Below are positions 50,329-60,939 of a stretch of DNA of 64,000 nucleotides, one piece after another. How positions within the stretch are numbered: position 1 is the first letter of the stretch; each line of letters begins with the position of its first letter. Below the pieces are notes generated by a model that saw nothing but the letters and a program-made list of their open reading frames with translations, did no database searches and had not been told where the DNA came from. The position numbers were made by a program, and so were the translations under genes. The stretch is from Yponomeuta sedellus (taxonomy: Eukaryota; Arthropoda; Insecta; Lepidoptera; Yponomeutidae): assembly GCA_934045075.1 (NCBI GenBank), contig OW203726.1:21081488-21145487 (forward strand). The letters run 5' to 3'.

Positions 50329-53147
50329 AGACAATAATTTTGAAATAATGTTCCAGAATCTCCAGAGCCTCTACAACAAACAGGATACCATGGAAGCTTT
50401 TATGGACAATAATCGAAACGTATACAAGGCATACGGAATATGAGAATCTTGGCTTACCAAAGAGAAATTAAAATATATACAATTTAACCAATAAAATTGC
50501 AGCCTCGTTTTGTAGGGAATTAAAACGAGGTGGTGGTACATGCATAATTATCAAAGATCATATCGAAAGCATTGACAGGACCGATGTAGCTAATTTGTCA
50601 GTAGAATATGTTATAGAAGTCTGTGCTACTAAACTAATAAAAGAAAATATTTTGATTGTAACGATGTACTGGAACGGAAGAGAGGAAGAAACATTTTTTA
50701 AACATTTAGAAAAAATACTCCATCACATAAATAATAAATACAATAAATTAAAAATAATATTAGGAGGTGACTTTAATATTAACATACTACAAAAAAATAC
50801 AAAAACAAATAATTTCTTAAATTTAATGAAGGAATATAATTTTTTTCAACACATAAATCACCCTACACATGTAACTCAATCTATATCTTCATGCATAGAC
50901 TTAATATTTACAAACGTCAAAAAGGGAATAACACATACAAAAGTAGAAGATTTTGGACTTTCTGACCACGCCGCAACAATATTAGCCAAACAGACATCTA
51001 GAACGAGCGTTCAAATACAATGAAACATAAAAAAAAGATTATTTCATAGTAAAAATATAGAAAATTTCAAATCTAAGCTAAAATCAATAAACTGGCATGA
51101 TACTTTAAAACAAGATAATAATGTTAATGAAAACTATAATTTTTTTAACGCCACCTTACTACAAATCCTAAATGAACAAATCCCAAAACAAAATATCAAA
51201 ATAAATAAAATATTTAAAAAACACTGGCTAACTATAGGTATTAAACAATCATGTCAAAACAAAAGATTACTAAAAAATTTTTCAATGCAAGCTAACAACG
51301 AAATAATAACCAAATATTATAAACACTACGAAAAGATACTTAAAAAAACTATCGCAACTGCAAAAAAACTGCAATATATAAATAAAATTAAAAAATCTAA
51401 TAATAAAACTAAATGAAAAACTAACAAAAAACCGAAAAAGGAGAAAAATAATATAACCTTACAACTAGACCAGACGCGAATTACAGATCCGAAACAAATA
51501 GCTAACTTATTTAATCAATTTTTCTCCTCGATAGGCAACATACAAGACCCTCAAGAAACCCGTTCGAAAAGGATATTCCGTTATTCAACCTACGGAAAAT
51601 TCAATGTTTCTAAAACCGGTAGAAAAAAGGATTTTTTAAAATCATCAAGAACCTAAATGATAAAAATAGTCATGGCTTTGATGAGCTGCCCCCATCCTTA
51701 ATAAAAAAAAATGTGCAAAAGAGCTAACTGAACCGTTCACTATGTTAATAAATCAACCATTCAAGGAAAGCATCTTCCCAGATAAACTTAAAGTAGCTCT
51801 AATAAAACCATTACATAAAAAGAACAAAAAATCTGACCCTAACAATTACCGACCCATTGTATTGTTACCCACAGCGTCAAAAATTTTCGAAAGAGTTATG
51901 TTTAACCGTATCTACTCACTCTGTGAAAAGTTCAAGATATTTGATGAATGTCAATACGGTTTTCGGAAAAAAAGATCTAAAATAACAGCAGTATTTAAAT
52001 TTATTCAAGAAGCATTAGAAATAACTAATGCAGTCGGTTTGCTGCTCGATATGTCGAAAGTTTACGACAAAGTTCAAAATAAAATCCTTTTGAATAAACT
52101 ATATGGCATAGGAATTCGCGGAGCAGCACACGCATGGCTTGCTTCCTACTTAAAAGACCGAGAACAGTCAGTAGAAATTGAGTTTTACAACTACGAGCTA
52201 AAACAAATTGAAAAGATAAGGTCAGAACCTATAATTGTTAATGCATCTATTCCACAAGGCAGTGCTATTGGTAGTTTATTATTTTTAATATATATCAACG
52301 ATCTACCCAAAATTTTGGACGACTCATGTATTTTATTCGCGGACGATATCTCTCTGCTCACATCATGCCAAGATAGCACAATTATAAATTCAAAATTACA
52401 TACTATGCTTTTTGACACGAATGAATGGCTAAATAAACACAATTTAGAAATTAACTTCCAAAAAACAAAAATTATAACTTTCCACCCATAACAAAAACAC
52501 TCATTAGACATAGATAAAAAGTTTAATGGGTTTAAAATAGAACAAGTTGATAATATATCATTGTTAGGATTAATTATAGATAAGCACATAAATTGGAAAG
52601 CACATATACAAAAAATTAAATCAAAATTGTCATCCTTCGGATACGGTCTTCGAGAAGTAAAAAAAACAACTAATGTGCAAACAGCACTCATAACTTATTA
52701 CGCATACGCTTACGCCTGGCTGTCGTATGGAATTATAATGTGGGGTAACAGTACAGACGCACCGCAACTCTTCACCCAGCAAAAAAAAATTGTTTAGAAT
52801 AATGGCAAATATAGTGAACACCGACAGTTGTAAACCATATTTTATAAATTATAACCTACTTACCTTACCATCTATTTACATATTAGAAATTTCAAAATTT
52901 GTCAGACAACATAAAGAACTTTTCATAAAAAAAGAAGATGTCACTATAAGACCCATAAGACACAAAAATAAATTGTTTATTACCCACCTCTCGAATGCAA
53001 TTACACTCTTCCAGTACATTGGTAATGGCTATAAAAAATTATAATAAACTCCCAAATCACCTGAAAGAATTGAATAACGACTACAGTTTCAATAAAGATT
53101 TAAAGAAAATACTAATTTCAAAATGTTATTATACGATAGAAGAATAA
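50329..53147 (+). pseudogene. LINE ORF2, endonuclease and reverse transcriptase, decayed
   Basis: ORF2 nicks the target and copies the RNA by target-primed reverse transcription. The endonuclease (EEP type) is visible as 'IMFQNLQSLYNKQDTME', 'ESWLT', 'RGGGTCIII', 'IILGGDFNIN' (Mg-binding D/N) and 'SDHAA' (catalytic SDH). The RT follows: 'NNYRPIVLLPTASKIFERVM', 'QYGFRKKRS', 'LLLDMSKVYDKV', 'ASIPQGSAIGSLLFLIYIND' and the catalytic 'FADD' at 52336-52349. It ends '...CYYTIEE' stop. Lesions include a TGA at 50441-50443 (before ESWLT), frame changes between the endonuclease and RT, a stop at 52489-52491 and frameshifts near 52795 and 53020. F for the usual Y/F before ADD is normal. It cannot encode a functional protein. 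Confidence 0.85.
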
Positions 53148-53396
53148 TTAAAAGATAGTATAGATGAAATGAGATAAATAATTGTATAAATGTAACTTTA
53201 TAAATATAATTAACTAAAATTGTATGATAATTAATCAAATTAAATATAAGTTAATGTAATACATACTTTTATATAGCACTTTAAAATGTTGCGTGCCCTA
53301 CAGGGTCCACAAACATCTTATCAAATAACTGTTAAGTAATAATGTAACAACCTTGAAACTTGTGGAATGCAATAAAGTATTGAGTATTGAGTACCG

Positions 53397-53655
53397 CTAG
53401 TGGCATTTTTCCGAGCGTTTCCGTGCTTTGCAAGGCACGTTAAGCCGTTGGTGCCGGCTGCCATGTGATGGCAGTCCTTAAACCATGTTGGAGACCTTAT
53501 GGGCGGCTTGATAACATCGGGCAGTAAAACCCGCCACTGTCTTACAATCCTCCGCAAACCCAGACTTGGCCCCCGTGGTGGAGTATGGCCTAACCTTCTT
53601 GCGATACAGGAAGAGATCCGTGCCCCAGCAGTGGAGACATACAAAGGGTTGATAT
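53397..53655 (+). mobile_element. Family A, 3' part, split by LINE
   Basis: It resumes with 'ctagtggcatttttccgagc' and ends at the constant 'caaagggttgatat', followed by CGAGTAA. Together with 48375-48480 it makes a ~365-bp family A copy. Confidence 0.8.
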
Positions 53656-53664
53656 CGAGTAACT

Positions 53665-54425
53665 GAGGGTAAATACCTGTCGTTTTTTCTCTCTTTTCCC
53701 TCCCTCTCTAAGCATAAGGTCATGGCCATGCAGTTGAAAATCGTAGGTACGTCTCTATGATCCGATTGAATTGAACAAGCAATTTGCTTAGTTAAGCAAA
53801 GAGCATCTCCTGGGCAGAGCATCAGTCAATGCCGAAATCACTTAAGTTCCCGTTCCCTGCACCGAGATCGGAATGAATTTGGCCCCACAGACACATGCGC
53901 TGTTTACTAGACCTAAGACTGGAACCTGTCCAAGGCACAAGCTGACGCTGCAGATTACACTAACCAATTTATCTACTTCCGTGTAGGTGTAAAAACCTAT
54001 TCTATTAGCCAAAAAAATTCTCGTTCTAATACAAAGACTCGTACATCCAGTACAGATTTCATAGGTTCTATTTTTGCTGGAGGCGGCCGGTCTTGATTTA
54101 TAAAAATGATTTTATTCTGGTCATATATTCCACGACTTTATCTGGCACCACGGTACGGGGCGTCCTAGGGGACGAGAACAAGTATTGTAGTAGTATTGTA
54201 TGGTTATATACTTACTTTGACATAAAAACTACTTGAATTTCCAATCGCTTCGGCTCATCCCTTATCCAGTGAATGTGTGAGTGATAGAACTAGTTTCAGA
54301 GCGAAGCTAGCCTTGAATACAAAGTAAACAAAGACAGAACGTCCGACACGAGATCATTTTTCGCTCGACTTGACGCGTTCTATTTAATAAATTAACATTT
54401 ACTTATAGATAGAGAACGCTTTATC
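53665..54425. other. Unassigned sequence
   Basis: No gene or repeat family recognised. Confidence 0.35.
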
Positions 54426-54429
54426 ATAC

Positions 54430-54620
54430 TATATCAATATTACAAAGGCGAAAGTTTGTGTGTATGTTACTTCTTCACGTCTAAACGGCTGGAGGTATTT
54501 TAATAAAATTTGGTATGGAGTTAGCTGACACCCAAGATTAACACATAGGTTACGTTTTACTGTGGGAAAATGTCTTATTCCCACGGGAAAATCTATTAAC
54601 CGCGGGTAAAACACCGGGGC
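54430..54620 (+). mobile_element. Helitron-like fragment
   Basis: 'tcaatattacaaaggcgaaa', 'gtatggagttagctgacacc' and 'accgcgggtaaaacaccggg' match the theme of 29735-30065 and 62345-62632. The terminus is lacking. Confidence 0.4.
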
Positions 54621-54624
54621 ACAT

Positions 54625-55420
54625 AAAAATGGAAATTACGCAGCTATTTCTTAACCTAACAGTGCAGGCGGCGACTTTACCACTTCGAGACAACCTTTGG
54701 ATGGACTGGACTAATACATTAGAGAAGGAAGTAGATGTGCAAACAAAACATACAAAATGATAATTTCAGAGGTATATGTCTAAATAAATTAAATAGTAAA
54801 CCCTTATGCATAGAAAGAAATTTTGTATTTCACACGCATTTTTGTGAACAATGTTACAAATAACAAATTTGTTATTAACATAATAAACAATACTGATGAC
54901 CTTACTTCACACTCGTATTTAAGTGCTTTCTGTGATTTTTCCGAAAATACACTTAAACAAACTGCTGACTAAATAAATCTTTTAATTTCTATATAATTTT
55001 CTTGCTTAATCGCAGTCGCTTACACATCTCAATATTACGCAATGTACCACCGAAAAACATTGTTGTGGGTTGTATGTATATTTTCCCCTCCAAGCCCAAT
55101 GGAAGTTTGAGTCTACTACATCACCTATATCGAACACAAAGGTTGAAAACGTAGGGTGCTATGATCATACATCGGCCGCGCTACGGTTACGCATCGGACG
55201 CGCTACGAGCGCGTAGCACGTGCTACGACATTTCGTAGTCGCTACGCCAGCTTCGGTGTAAGTTGCAAATATTGAGCTTTCTAGTACTTGTCATGAATAA
55301 GCCGAGGCTAAGCACAAAGGCTAAGCCGTGGATAGATAGACTAACGGACGGACTAGCAAAACTATTAGGGTTCATTGTTGACTAGGGAACCTTAAAAGGC
55401 AATTTTATCACTCAGATCAC
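54625..55420. other. Unassigned; short GC-rich palindromic cluster
   Basis: No gene seen. Near 55170-55255 'cgctacg/cgtagc' words recur several times in both orientations, giving local hairpin potential. Confidence 0.4.
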
Positions 55421-55426
55421 CTTTTA

Positions 55427-55742
55427 AGGTGGTTCGGGGTGCTAACTAGCTCCACCAAGGAAATAAAAATCATAACTTGTATTATTATAATACGTTTTTA
55501 TCTAAACAGTCTAGAATCCAGGATCAACAATCTAGGACTTTAATCGATTTCCACCAAAAATAGCCGCTTGTAGCGGAAATTGATTTAAGTCCTAGGATAT
55601 TAATACTATATTCTAGACTATATGTTCTAATTATAGTTATCACAGATATTAAGATTTTTGATGTTTACTTTTTGAAAAAAACCTATTATAAAACCAGTAA
55701 TGATTTTTATGCCATTGGTGGCGTTAGTTAGCGCCTTTAAGC
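55427..55742. mobile_element. TIR element (MITE), ~315 bp
   Basis: The left arm contains 'ggtgctaactagctccacca' and 'aataaaaatcataac'; the right arm is its inverse complement ('atgatttttatgccattgg', 'ggcgttagttagcgcc'). The arms are ~65 bp. A second copy begins at 63800. This element ends only ~17 bp before the mariner. Confidence 0.7.
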
Positions 55743-55759
55743 GCCTTAAGTCGCCATTA

Positions 55760-57045
55760 CGAGGGCTGCTACTTATGTATGCGGAATAGAAAAAATAAAC
55801 AAATGTATATGGCTATATATGCTTTTATTGTTTTTCAAAGTATTCTCCACTATGATCGATGCACTTTTGCATTCGATGAAACCAATTTTTAAAACACTTT
55901 TTCCACTCTGATTGAAGTTTCTCCAAAACGTGCTGTTTGAACGCATCTACGGCATCTTCACGGGTCGAAAATCGTTGACCACGTAATTTATTCTTTACAT
56001 TCGGGAATAAATGGAAATCATTGGGAGCCAAATCCTGTACGGTGGATGACCCATCAATTAAATTTTTTGACCATCCAAAAATGTAGTTGTTTCCTGAGAT
56101 GTATGACAGCTGGCATTGTCATGGTGAAGTATGATTCTGCGTCACTGGTTGTTTTAGCGTATTTCTTCAAATACTTCCGGCAAAAAAATGGTCGTGTACC
56201 ACTTCGAATTAACCGTTCTGCGATTCTCCAGTGGTATTGTAGCCACATGGCCATTAATACCAAAAAAGCAGGCCACCATTTGCTTTACAGTGCTTTTTGC
56301 ACGAGCCACTTTCGTAGGGTTCGGCTCATTTTGAAACACCCAAACTGTTGATTGTTGTTTAGTTTCGGGATCGTACGCGTAGATCCAGGATTCGTCACCT
56401 ATGTAGATATTATAAACAGATTTTGAGTCGCCTCCGTTGAATTTTTTTAAGGTTTTCTTGCACCATTCGACGCGAGCATCTTTTTGATCCTGAGTTAAGT
56501 TGTGCGGGATTCAACGCGAACAAATTTTTTTTACAGACAAATGTTCATGTAATATCCTATGAATGCTCGTCATACATATGCCCAGAATAGCCTCTATCTC
56601 ACAATACGTAACATGTCGGTCTTGCATTATTAGTTTTCGCACAGCTTCAATATTTTGTGGCACAACCACCGATTTCGGGCGACCTTCTTTAACTTCGTCG
56701 GTGAGCTTACTGCGCCCGCGATTAAACTCACTAAACCAGTGATACACAGTCGTTTTTGATGTAGCTTCACCACCAAAAGTCGAAGTTAATTGATCTACGT
56801 ACTGTTGTTGCGTTAAACCACGTCGAAAATCGTAATAAATCATAGCACGAATATTTTCACGAGTGAGTTCCATTTTTTCAGCGATATGACATTTTAAACG
56901 CAACAAAAACAAAACACTAACGTATATAAGACAAAAATATTAGCGGCCAGTATTTAAAAAACGAACGAATTTGACCACGGAGGTCAGACATTGCGTTTAA
57001 AATTATTGGAATCCCAGATTCCGCATACATAAGTAGCAGCCTATG
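55760..57045 (-). mobile_element. Mariner element, 1286 bp, inactive
   Basis: TIRs of ~28 bp share 'ggctgctacttatgtatgcg' and its inverse complement. TA dinucleotides flank both ends (55758-55759, 57046-57047), the hallmark of Tc1/mariner insertion. It carries a single broken transposase frame on the minus strand. Confidence 0.9.
55825..56873 (-). pseudogene. Mariner transposase pseudogene (D,D34D)
   Basis: The N-terminal helix-turn-helix region ('MELTRENIRAMIYYDF', 'TSKTTVYHWFSEFNRG', 'EGRPKSVVV') and the catalytic domain are both present. The catalytic acids are in 'WIYAYDPE', 'IILHHDNASCH' and 'LAPNDFHLF'; 34 positions between the second and third acid match mariner. Breaks: TGA at 56511-56513 replacing the Trp before 'IPHNLTQDQ', stops at 56154-56156, 56142-56144 and 56058-56060, and a ~4-bp deletion near 56035 in the 'PPY..D' region. 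I start at the Met at 56873; the frame extends upstream without need. The gene is dead. Confidence 0.9.
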
Positions 57046-57059
57046 TACGTTCGTAACGT

Positions 57060-57244
57060 ACAAACCTCTTTACACAATTTTTTTTTATTTCTTTAATTCT
57101 ATCTATCACTTTCAAAAATTTAAAATATTGTCATGCATTTTCGAGATTTCCCTCATTTTTATCATTACTACTGTACATCTTGACTAGATCTGTCTATTTT
57201 TACCTGTTTATTCCGTTATCCAGTTTTCTGTTTCTATTATAAGT
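57060..57244. other. Unassigned AT-rich spacer
   Basis: Short AT-rich sequence between the mariner and the Penelope-like copy; no feature seen. Confidence 0.3.
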
Positions 57245-57256
57245 AAAACAGTATAA

Positions 57257-57666
57257 TATTTTCTAAGCTTAACACGAGCACTAGACATAATTAAAACTGT
57301 TTCTATACGGATTTATGCTCGTTTATTACATTTTTACAATTTTCTGACGTTTCGGCACGGAGGCAGGAGTATACAAGCTTGACTGTGTGTGGTCAGGTCT
57401 GAATGTGGTTCCTCGTACATTGGTCAAACCAAGCGTAGAATAGCTGAACGGGTGAAGGAACATATCGCGGACGTGAAACATAAGCGCTCTGGTAGATCTA
57501 CAGTCAGCGAATTAACTTTGTAATTTTAACTAACAGTTAATGCTTTCAAAAAGACGCCTACCATCTCAGTCATCCGAGACCACGGCACCTGTAAAAGTGC
57601 CGAAACGTCAGAAAATTGTAAAAATGTAATAAACGAGCATAAATCCGTAAAGAAACAGTTTTAATT
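57257..57666 (+). mobile_element. Penelope-like element fragment with inverted terminal repeats and GIY-YIG relic
   Basis: The inverted arms 57288-57358 and 57597-57667 (71 bp) differ at one position. Between them 57366-57522 encodes 'GVYKL' and, after a frameshift, 'SSYIGQTKRRIAERV' and 'EHIADVKHKRSGR', the core of the GIY-YIG endonuclease of Penelope-like elements. The exact 12-bp direct repeat AAAACAGTATAA at 57245-57256 and 57667-57678 looks like a target duplication. The reverse transcriptase is absent. Confidence 0.8.
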
Positions 57667-57679
57667 AAAACAGTATAAA

Positions 57680-58085
57680 TAAAGCACAAAGTTGAAGTCG
57701 TTCCAGTTTTATTATTTATAAAAGTTTTACAACACTCCACGTTGAATAGGTCTTCTGCGGCCAGCCGGCCCTAACATAGCCCGGTCGGACTCAAATCGAT
57801 TAAAGTGCAAGCTCTATAATCGATTTCAGCTCAATGAAACTTTCGCCGCGGGTTCCGTATGATGCGATGCCTCCTTTGGGGATCCCTGGTGCACGTTGAC
57901 TGGTAATCACTGTTTGTAGCATCCGTCGTTATGTTCACGTTAAGCTAATGGTGAATTGATTTTATTTGTTCTTGAAACTCGTGTAATTAATGTGTGTATT
58001 TCTTCTCTAGAGGTTCTATATTTATTATATTTATTTATTAATAGTTTATTGCACCATAAAATCGTACAATGCAACGAACTTAATG
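57680..58085. other. Unassigned; possible retroelement remnant
   Basis: A GC-richer stretch around 57740-57930 has no recognisable coding frame. 'ttattgcaccataaaatcgt' near 58050 resembles an inverse LINE 3' end. Confidence 0.35.
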
Positions 58086-58119
58086 CCATAAGCATACAGG
58101 TAGGGATGTGAAAAAATAA

Positions 58120-58430
58120 TCGATTGCTTGAGAAAATTGAGAGGGATGACTGACTGACTCAGTCAACCTGACTCAGCGTTGTGCTAAGGGAGTGCCCTTA
58201 GCACAACGCTGAGTCAGTTTAGCCTGTGGTGTGTCTAAATTGCCTTTTGTGGCAATTTAGACACACCACAGGCTAAACCGGCGTTTTTTTTTGTTTCCTT
58301 TATTATGTATTTCTTCTTTCTGTTAGGCTCATATTATGTAAATTTTTCTGTTTCTGTGATGTGTCTTGTTGGTATAATGAATGTCTTTCTTTCCTTCTAA
58401 ATAAACTGTTTTCTTTTTTGGACGCTATTT
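58120..58430 (+). mobile_element. LINE 3' UTR with (CTTT)n tail and two hairpins
   Basis: It ends in 'gaatgtctttctttccttct', the plus-strand equivalent of the (GAAA)n ends at 10205 and 58741, and shares 'gtgatgtgtcttgtt' with the 58741 copy. The 5' part is replaced by two adjacent perfect hairpins (58168-58217, 58217-58278). Confidence 0.6.
58168..58278. repeat. Two adjacent perfect hairpins
   Basis: Hairpin 1: 58168-58190 pairs with 58195-58217 (23 bp, 4-nt loop). Hairpin 2: 58217-58244 pairs with 58251-58278 (28 bp, 6-nt loop). No mismatch in either stem. Confidence 0.95.
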
Positions 58431-58458
58431 CATTTATTTTAATAATGTTATAATGTTA

Positions 58459-58505
58459 AGAGACCCGTGCCCCAACAGTGGGGACATACAAGGGTTGATA
58501 TCGAT
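58459..58505 (+). mobile_element. Family A, minimal 3' end (47 bp)
   Basis: Only 'agagacccgtgccccaacag' to 'aagggttgatatcgat' remains. It is the shortest copy and still keeps the constant 3' end. Confidence 0.75.
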
Positions 58506-58507
58506 GC

Positions 58508-58690
58508 TATATATAAAAATCTCGTGTCACAGTGTTTGTTATCGAACTCCGCCGAAACTACTTCACCGGTTTTAATGTGTTTTTTGTATATTTAGAAGGT
58601 CTTGGAATAGGTTTATTAATATAGCAAAACAACGTTTGCGTTAGTAATTTAATAGATTTTAAAACTTAATCATTCTTTCTATTTTCAGCG
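58508..58690 (+). repeat. Interspersed repeat, Helitron-like 5' theme
   Basis: 'tatataaaaatctcgtgtca' and 'gccgaaactacttcaccggt' resemble the leading region of lepidopteran non-autonomous Helitrons. The end is not visible. Confidence 0.4.
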
Positions 58691-58740
58691 TCTTTACGAT
58701 TTTTTGTAGCCAGCACTCATAATTTATTACTATTCTAGAA

Positions 58741-58870
58741 AAAAAGGAAAGAAAGAAAGAAATACATTTATTATAGAAACAAGACACATCACAGAACCAA
58801 AATAAACAGATAAATTGGCAAATATGAGCGCAACAGAAACAAACGACTCTCGAGACTAATATTCAATATA
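58741..58870 (-). mobile_element. LINE 3' tail, (TTTC)n
   Basis: 'aaggaaagaaagaaagaaat' with 'acaagacacatcacagaacc' is the inverse complement of the tail at 58340-58400. Confidence 0.65.
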
Positions 58871-59250
58871 AAAAAAAAAGTAAACATTGTCTTTTTTACA
58901 AAAAGTTATAAAACGATTTTATTACTTTTAAATAATAATGTTGTACAGACGAATAATTAAATAACAGTTTCACCTATGTGCGTTAATCCGCCGACCCTAG
59001 AATTTACATCTACGCAACTTTCATCCGGTACAAACTATAGTTACACACAAACGTTTTCCCGAGTCGCCTTAATAATAATCTTGTTTATTAACAGAGTCAA
59101 AAATCTCACATTTCCAAAGACACGTCGCTGGCTCGGGGAACATTCTGAAATTAAAATTCCCTCGGCAGGGGAGATTTTCATTAGCACCTCGGGTGTTGTC
59201 ATGGAATATAAATAATACCGAAAACCGAGAGTTCGAGGTAATACACAAGG
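58871..59250. other. Unassigned sequence
   Basis: No gene or repeat family recognised. Confidence 0.35.
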
Positions 59251-59257
59251 AAAAACA

Positions 59258-59460
59258 TTTCTGCCTCGGTGGTTTAGCTGTTAAGGTGATGGGTACCAAG
59301 AAAGAGGTCGTGGGTTCGATTCCCACTAAGGCATCCCGTATATTTGTACAAGCAGACTCAGACTGGGTGTATGTTCATGTTTGTGAAGTCCTTGCCTGGT
59401 TACCAAAGTACAGGGTATCCTAGTTTGGGACCGGATCAAGTGCTTGTATTGTGTAAGTTA
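59258..59460 (+). mobile_element. SINE-F, most complete copy
   Basis: A tRNA-like head 'tgcctcggtggtttagctgt' with T-arm 'gtgggttcgattcccac' leads through 'tatttgtacaagcagactca' and 'agtccttgcctggttaccaa' to 'tagtttgggaccggatcaag'. Pol III boxes are intact. Confidence 0.8.
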
Positions 59461-59734
59461 TTATTTTAGTTAGTAAATAATAATATTTGAAAAAAACTTA
59501 TCTTTCTAAGCGATAAAGAGATTAGGCACTGAAATCAGGTGTGCTTCAGAGAATTCGAATTAGTTCCCCGAACTAAGGCCTCATGGTACAAGACTAGAGT
59601 GAAGGATATTTTCGTTTAGTTCCAAACACGTCTCATATCATTATTAATTTGATTCCGGATGACCTTAAATGGTATTACTAGTAATTTTGTTGGATGAGTC
59701 AGACCTAATCCTGAGCGATTCCGACTCCATAAGA

Positions 59735-59815
59735 TAAGATGTGAAGATTCTTTAAACAGCAGATATAATTGGCGGCCTTTTGCTAATAGCAATTTCTTCC
59801 AGGCAACCTCAAATT
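59735..59815 (-). mobile_element. Family C fragment
   Basis: 'cataagataagatgtgaaga', 'tataattggcggccttttgc' and 'cttccaggcaacctc' are family C in inverse orientation. Confidence 0.6.
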
Positions 59816-59954
59816 GGACTATTTGGCATACTACGAGTAATATGTCAGTTAGACGTTTGGAATCGTTCAGGATTTGGTACGCGAAATATAGGAGCTAAAA
59901 CATAATCACACCAATTCCAGTCAGTTGTAAGCAAAATTTTGGATTTTTTTTTCG

Positions 59955-60065
59955 TTTCTTATATGTATCTCCAAATGAGTGTCCCGCTGCAGGGCAAAGG
60001 CCTCCCATTTTAGGTCAAGATTTTCGGTCAATCACCGCCACTGACCACTCCGACAAGTCATTTTT
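59955..60065 (-). repeat. RTE-like LINE 3' fragment
   Basis: 'tgtcccgctgcagggcaaag' and 'gcctcccattttaggtcaag' are the antisense RTE-tail signature. Confidence 0.55.
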
Positions 60066-60069
60066 AATC

Positions 60070-60475
60070 GTAAAAACGAACCAAAACTTCAATGAACTAA
60101 AATATGAGATCAAAAAGAAAACAATATTCTTAAATTTATTATTGAGTCACGTTAGAAACACTCCAACAATGTAACTAGGTACTACAAAGCGAACCGGGTC
60201 TCAACAACACAGGGTATCCTAGTGTGGAGGCCGCAGGTATAACCTTCCTAGGCATCATTGATGTATATTATAATCTTAAGTCTTTCAACATTAATTTATG
60301 TCAAATATTTAGCTGTAAGAAACATACAATGTTGTCTGGATTTTACTTTTGAATTAATAATTTTTTTATCTTTTTATCTTATCTTTAAATAAAAGGAAAA
60401 AATTTCTGTGGTATAAAACAATGTATCTGCAATCTAACTTTAATACAAAGTTCCCATTACCGTCCTGCTATGCTG
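60070..60475. other. Unassigned; short SINE-F scrap
   Basis: 'cagggtatcctagtgtggag' (60211-60230) is a SINE-F 3' scrap. The rest is unassigned. Confidence 0.35.
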
Positions 60476-60479
60476 TTGC

Positions 60480-60870
60480 AATCATTAATTAGTCAATTAA
60501 CGGAATTAATCATTCGCGGGGCATTATCATGATAATTATCACAACCAAGCTAATCTTGGCGGGCGAGCCGATTTGTCTAACCGCGGGCATAATCTCGAAA
60601 CTCGACAACAAATCTTGAGTTTTAGCAATTAACATGTAAATTCGCGAAGTTCAACGAAATAATTTGGGCGGCGGGATGTCTGAATCCAAAACAATTTATA
60701 TGGTAATGCCGAGGTGCTGTCGCTGGGTTAGTTCACAGATGAATTCTCGGTCGGCGGTGTAGCGCTCGCGGGACTCTCTGGCCGTTGTTCGTTGTCCAAG
60801 ATCAGTGCCAATGGACGGTTAGGTGGGATTTTTATAGCTACTGAATGCCGTTCAAATATCGTCGTCATCG
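60480..60870 (+). promoter_or_regulatory. Candidate host regulatory or promoter region
   Basis: The region is free of the repeat families seen elsewhere. It holds clustered homeodomain-type cores (taattag, caattaac, attaatc), palindromes 'attatcatgataat' and 'tgataattatca', a TATA-like 'tttatatgg' (about 60696) and a GC-rich stretch with initiator-like 'tcagtg' at about 60802. This is motif-level evidence only. Confidence 0.3.
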
Positions 60871-60939
60871 TGTGTGCAAATGTACTTTTGTTTATGTACT
60901 TTTGTAATGATACAATGTAATGAAGCGATCGTGGTCTAG

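Larger units (their letters stand above)
48740..53391 (+). mobile_element. Near full-length non-LTR retrotransposon (CR1-like)
   Basis: The element comprises a GC-richer leader (about 48780-49082), an ORF1 with a PHD-like zinc finger, an endonuclease-RT ORF2, and a 3' UTR with a small hairpin ('gccctacagggt') ending in the short repeat 'tattgagtattgag'. A microsatellite-like 3' end, in place of poly(A), and a PHD-type ORF1 both point to CR1-like elements. It splits a family A copy with the short duplication TACCG (48476-48480, 53392-53396). Both ORFs are broken. The 5' border is uncertain because B and C fragments lie between the break and the leader. Confidence 0.75.
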
